DNA of 13,318 nucleotides from Rhodoferax sp. (GTDB taxonomy: Bacteria > Pseudomonadota > Gammaproteobacteria > Burkholderiales > Burkholderiaceae_C). The position numbers and the translations under genes were made by a program. Positions 12,804 through 13,318 of this stretch are shown here, in pieces. Within the stretch, counting starts at the first letter, position 1; every line of letters starts with the position of its first letter. The DNA lies in contig JAJAZK010000551.1 of NCBI GenBank assembly GCA_026785765.1, forward strand, positions 1 to 13,318, in the 5' to 3' direction. A model generated the notes under the pieces. The model was not told the origin of the DNA. It ran no database searches and was given only the letters and a program-made list of their open reading frames with translations.

Positions 12804-13318
12804 ATGCTTGCCAAACGCATCATCCCCTGCCTTGATGTCACTGCAGGACGGGTCGTCAAGGGTGTCAACTTCCTGAAGCTGCGCGACGCCGGTGATCCGG
12901 TGGAGATCGCCGCGCGGTACAACGAGCAGGGCGCGGACGAACTGACGTTTCTGGACATCACGGCGACCAGCGATGGGCGCGACCTGCTGCTGCACACCAT
13001 CGAGGCAGTCGCCAGCCAGGTTTTTATTCCGTTGACGGTGGGTGGCGGTGTGCGCAGCGTGGAGGACGTGCGCCGGCTGCTCAACGCCGGTGCCGACAAG
13101 ACCAGCTTCAACTCCGCCGCCATCAGCAACCCGCAAGTGATCGACGAGGCTTCGGCGCGTTACGGTGCGCAATGCATCGTCGTGGCGATCGATGCGAAGC
13201 GGCGCAATGCCGTCGACGAAAGACGCCTTGATGCCGTCGGCTCGCAGCGCGGACCGGGCTGGGACGTGTTCAGCCATGGCGGGCGCACGAATACCGGACT
13301 CGACGCGCTGGAATGGGC
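12804..13318 (+). CDS. hisF: Imidazole glycerol phosphate synthase, cyclase subunit HisF, 3'-truncated by window edge
   Basis: HisF is the cyclase/lyase barrel that uses ammonia from HisH to convert PRFAR into imidazole glycerol phosphate and AICAR. The first 171 residues are visible out of the usual ~255-275. The catalytic Asp11 is in IPCLDVTAGRVVKGVNF (7-23), and the second catalytic aspartate, Asp130, is in VVAIDAKRR (126-134). The first phosphate-binding loop is TVGGGVRS (78-85), and ITATSDGRD (52-60) is also typical. Between residues 134 and 153 there is an insertion of roughly a dozen residues relative to the short Thermotoga-type enzyme, before the WDVFSHGGR motif. No convincing ribosome binding site precedes ATG 12804. 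hisI and hisE probably follow outside the window. Confidence 0.96.
   Translation, partial: MLAKRIIPCLDVTAGRVVKGVNFLKLRDAGDPVEIAARYNEQGADELTFLDITATSDGRDLLLHTIEAVASQVFIPLTVGGGVRSVEDVRRLLNAGADKTSFNSAAISNPQVIDEASARYGAQCIVVAIDAKRRNAVDERRLDAVGSQRGPGWDVFSHGGRTNTGLDALEW

Noticed and set aside
1..13318. Mobile elements, CRISPR arrays, tRNA/rRNA genes, toxin-antitoxin or phage modules
   Set aside because: I searched by eye on both strands and saw no repeat-spacer pattern, transposase or integrase motif, terminal inverted repeats or tRNA-like cloverleaf. The window is filled with housekeeping genes.

Overview
The window is a densely packed chromosomal segment of a betaproteobacterium. All 17 genes I can support lie on the + strand. 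The organism is most likely a member of Burkholderiales and probably Comamonadaceae-like (Rhodoferax/Polaromonas type). This rests on GC-rich codon use, on gltD followed by an mla operon and then a his operon, on the short-form HisG, and on the protein wording (for example the extra loop in HisF). The genus is an inference; no marker gene is present.

Region 1 (1-1060) is the 3' part of gltD, the small subunit of glutamate synthase. A perfect 7-bp stem-loop lies in the short gap that follows, directly in front of mlaF. Region 2 (1131-5080) is a complete Mla (maintenance of lipid asymmetry) set in the order mlaF-E-D-A-C-B: inner-membrane ABC ATPase, permease, MCE protein, outer-membrane lipoprotein, periplasmic carrier and STAS subunit. 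The outer-membrane component MlaA sits inside the operon, unlike in E. coli. Region 3 (5106-7106) holds a DrrA/YadG-type ABC ATPase, its ABC-2 permease and the BolA-family gene ibaG.

Region 4 (7145 to the window end) is a histidine biosynthesis cluster: hisG-hisD-[small exported protein]-hisC-hisB-hisH-hisA-hisF, with hisF cut by the window edge. Many junctions overlap by 1-4 bases or are under 30 bp, the pattern of translationally coupled operons. The his genes cover PRPP-ATP condensation (HisG), ring closure to imidazole glycerol phosphate (HisH/HisF), dehydration (HisB), transamination (HisC) and the final oxidation (HisD). HisI, HisE and the HisG partner HisZ are not in the window.

No intergenic stretch exceeds about 105 bp. 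I see no tRNA, rRNA, mobile element, CRISPR array or phage signature. I do not see a new multi-gene system. The least explained element is a 130-residue exported protein, resembling the Rap1a/Tai fold in its cysteine pattern and ending, inserted with a one-base overlap between hisD and hisC. Also notable are the hairpin immediately upstream of mlaF, the absence of murA between ibaG and hisG, and a possible hisG promoter at the end of ibaG.
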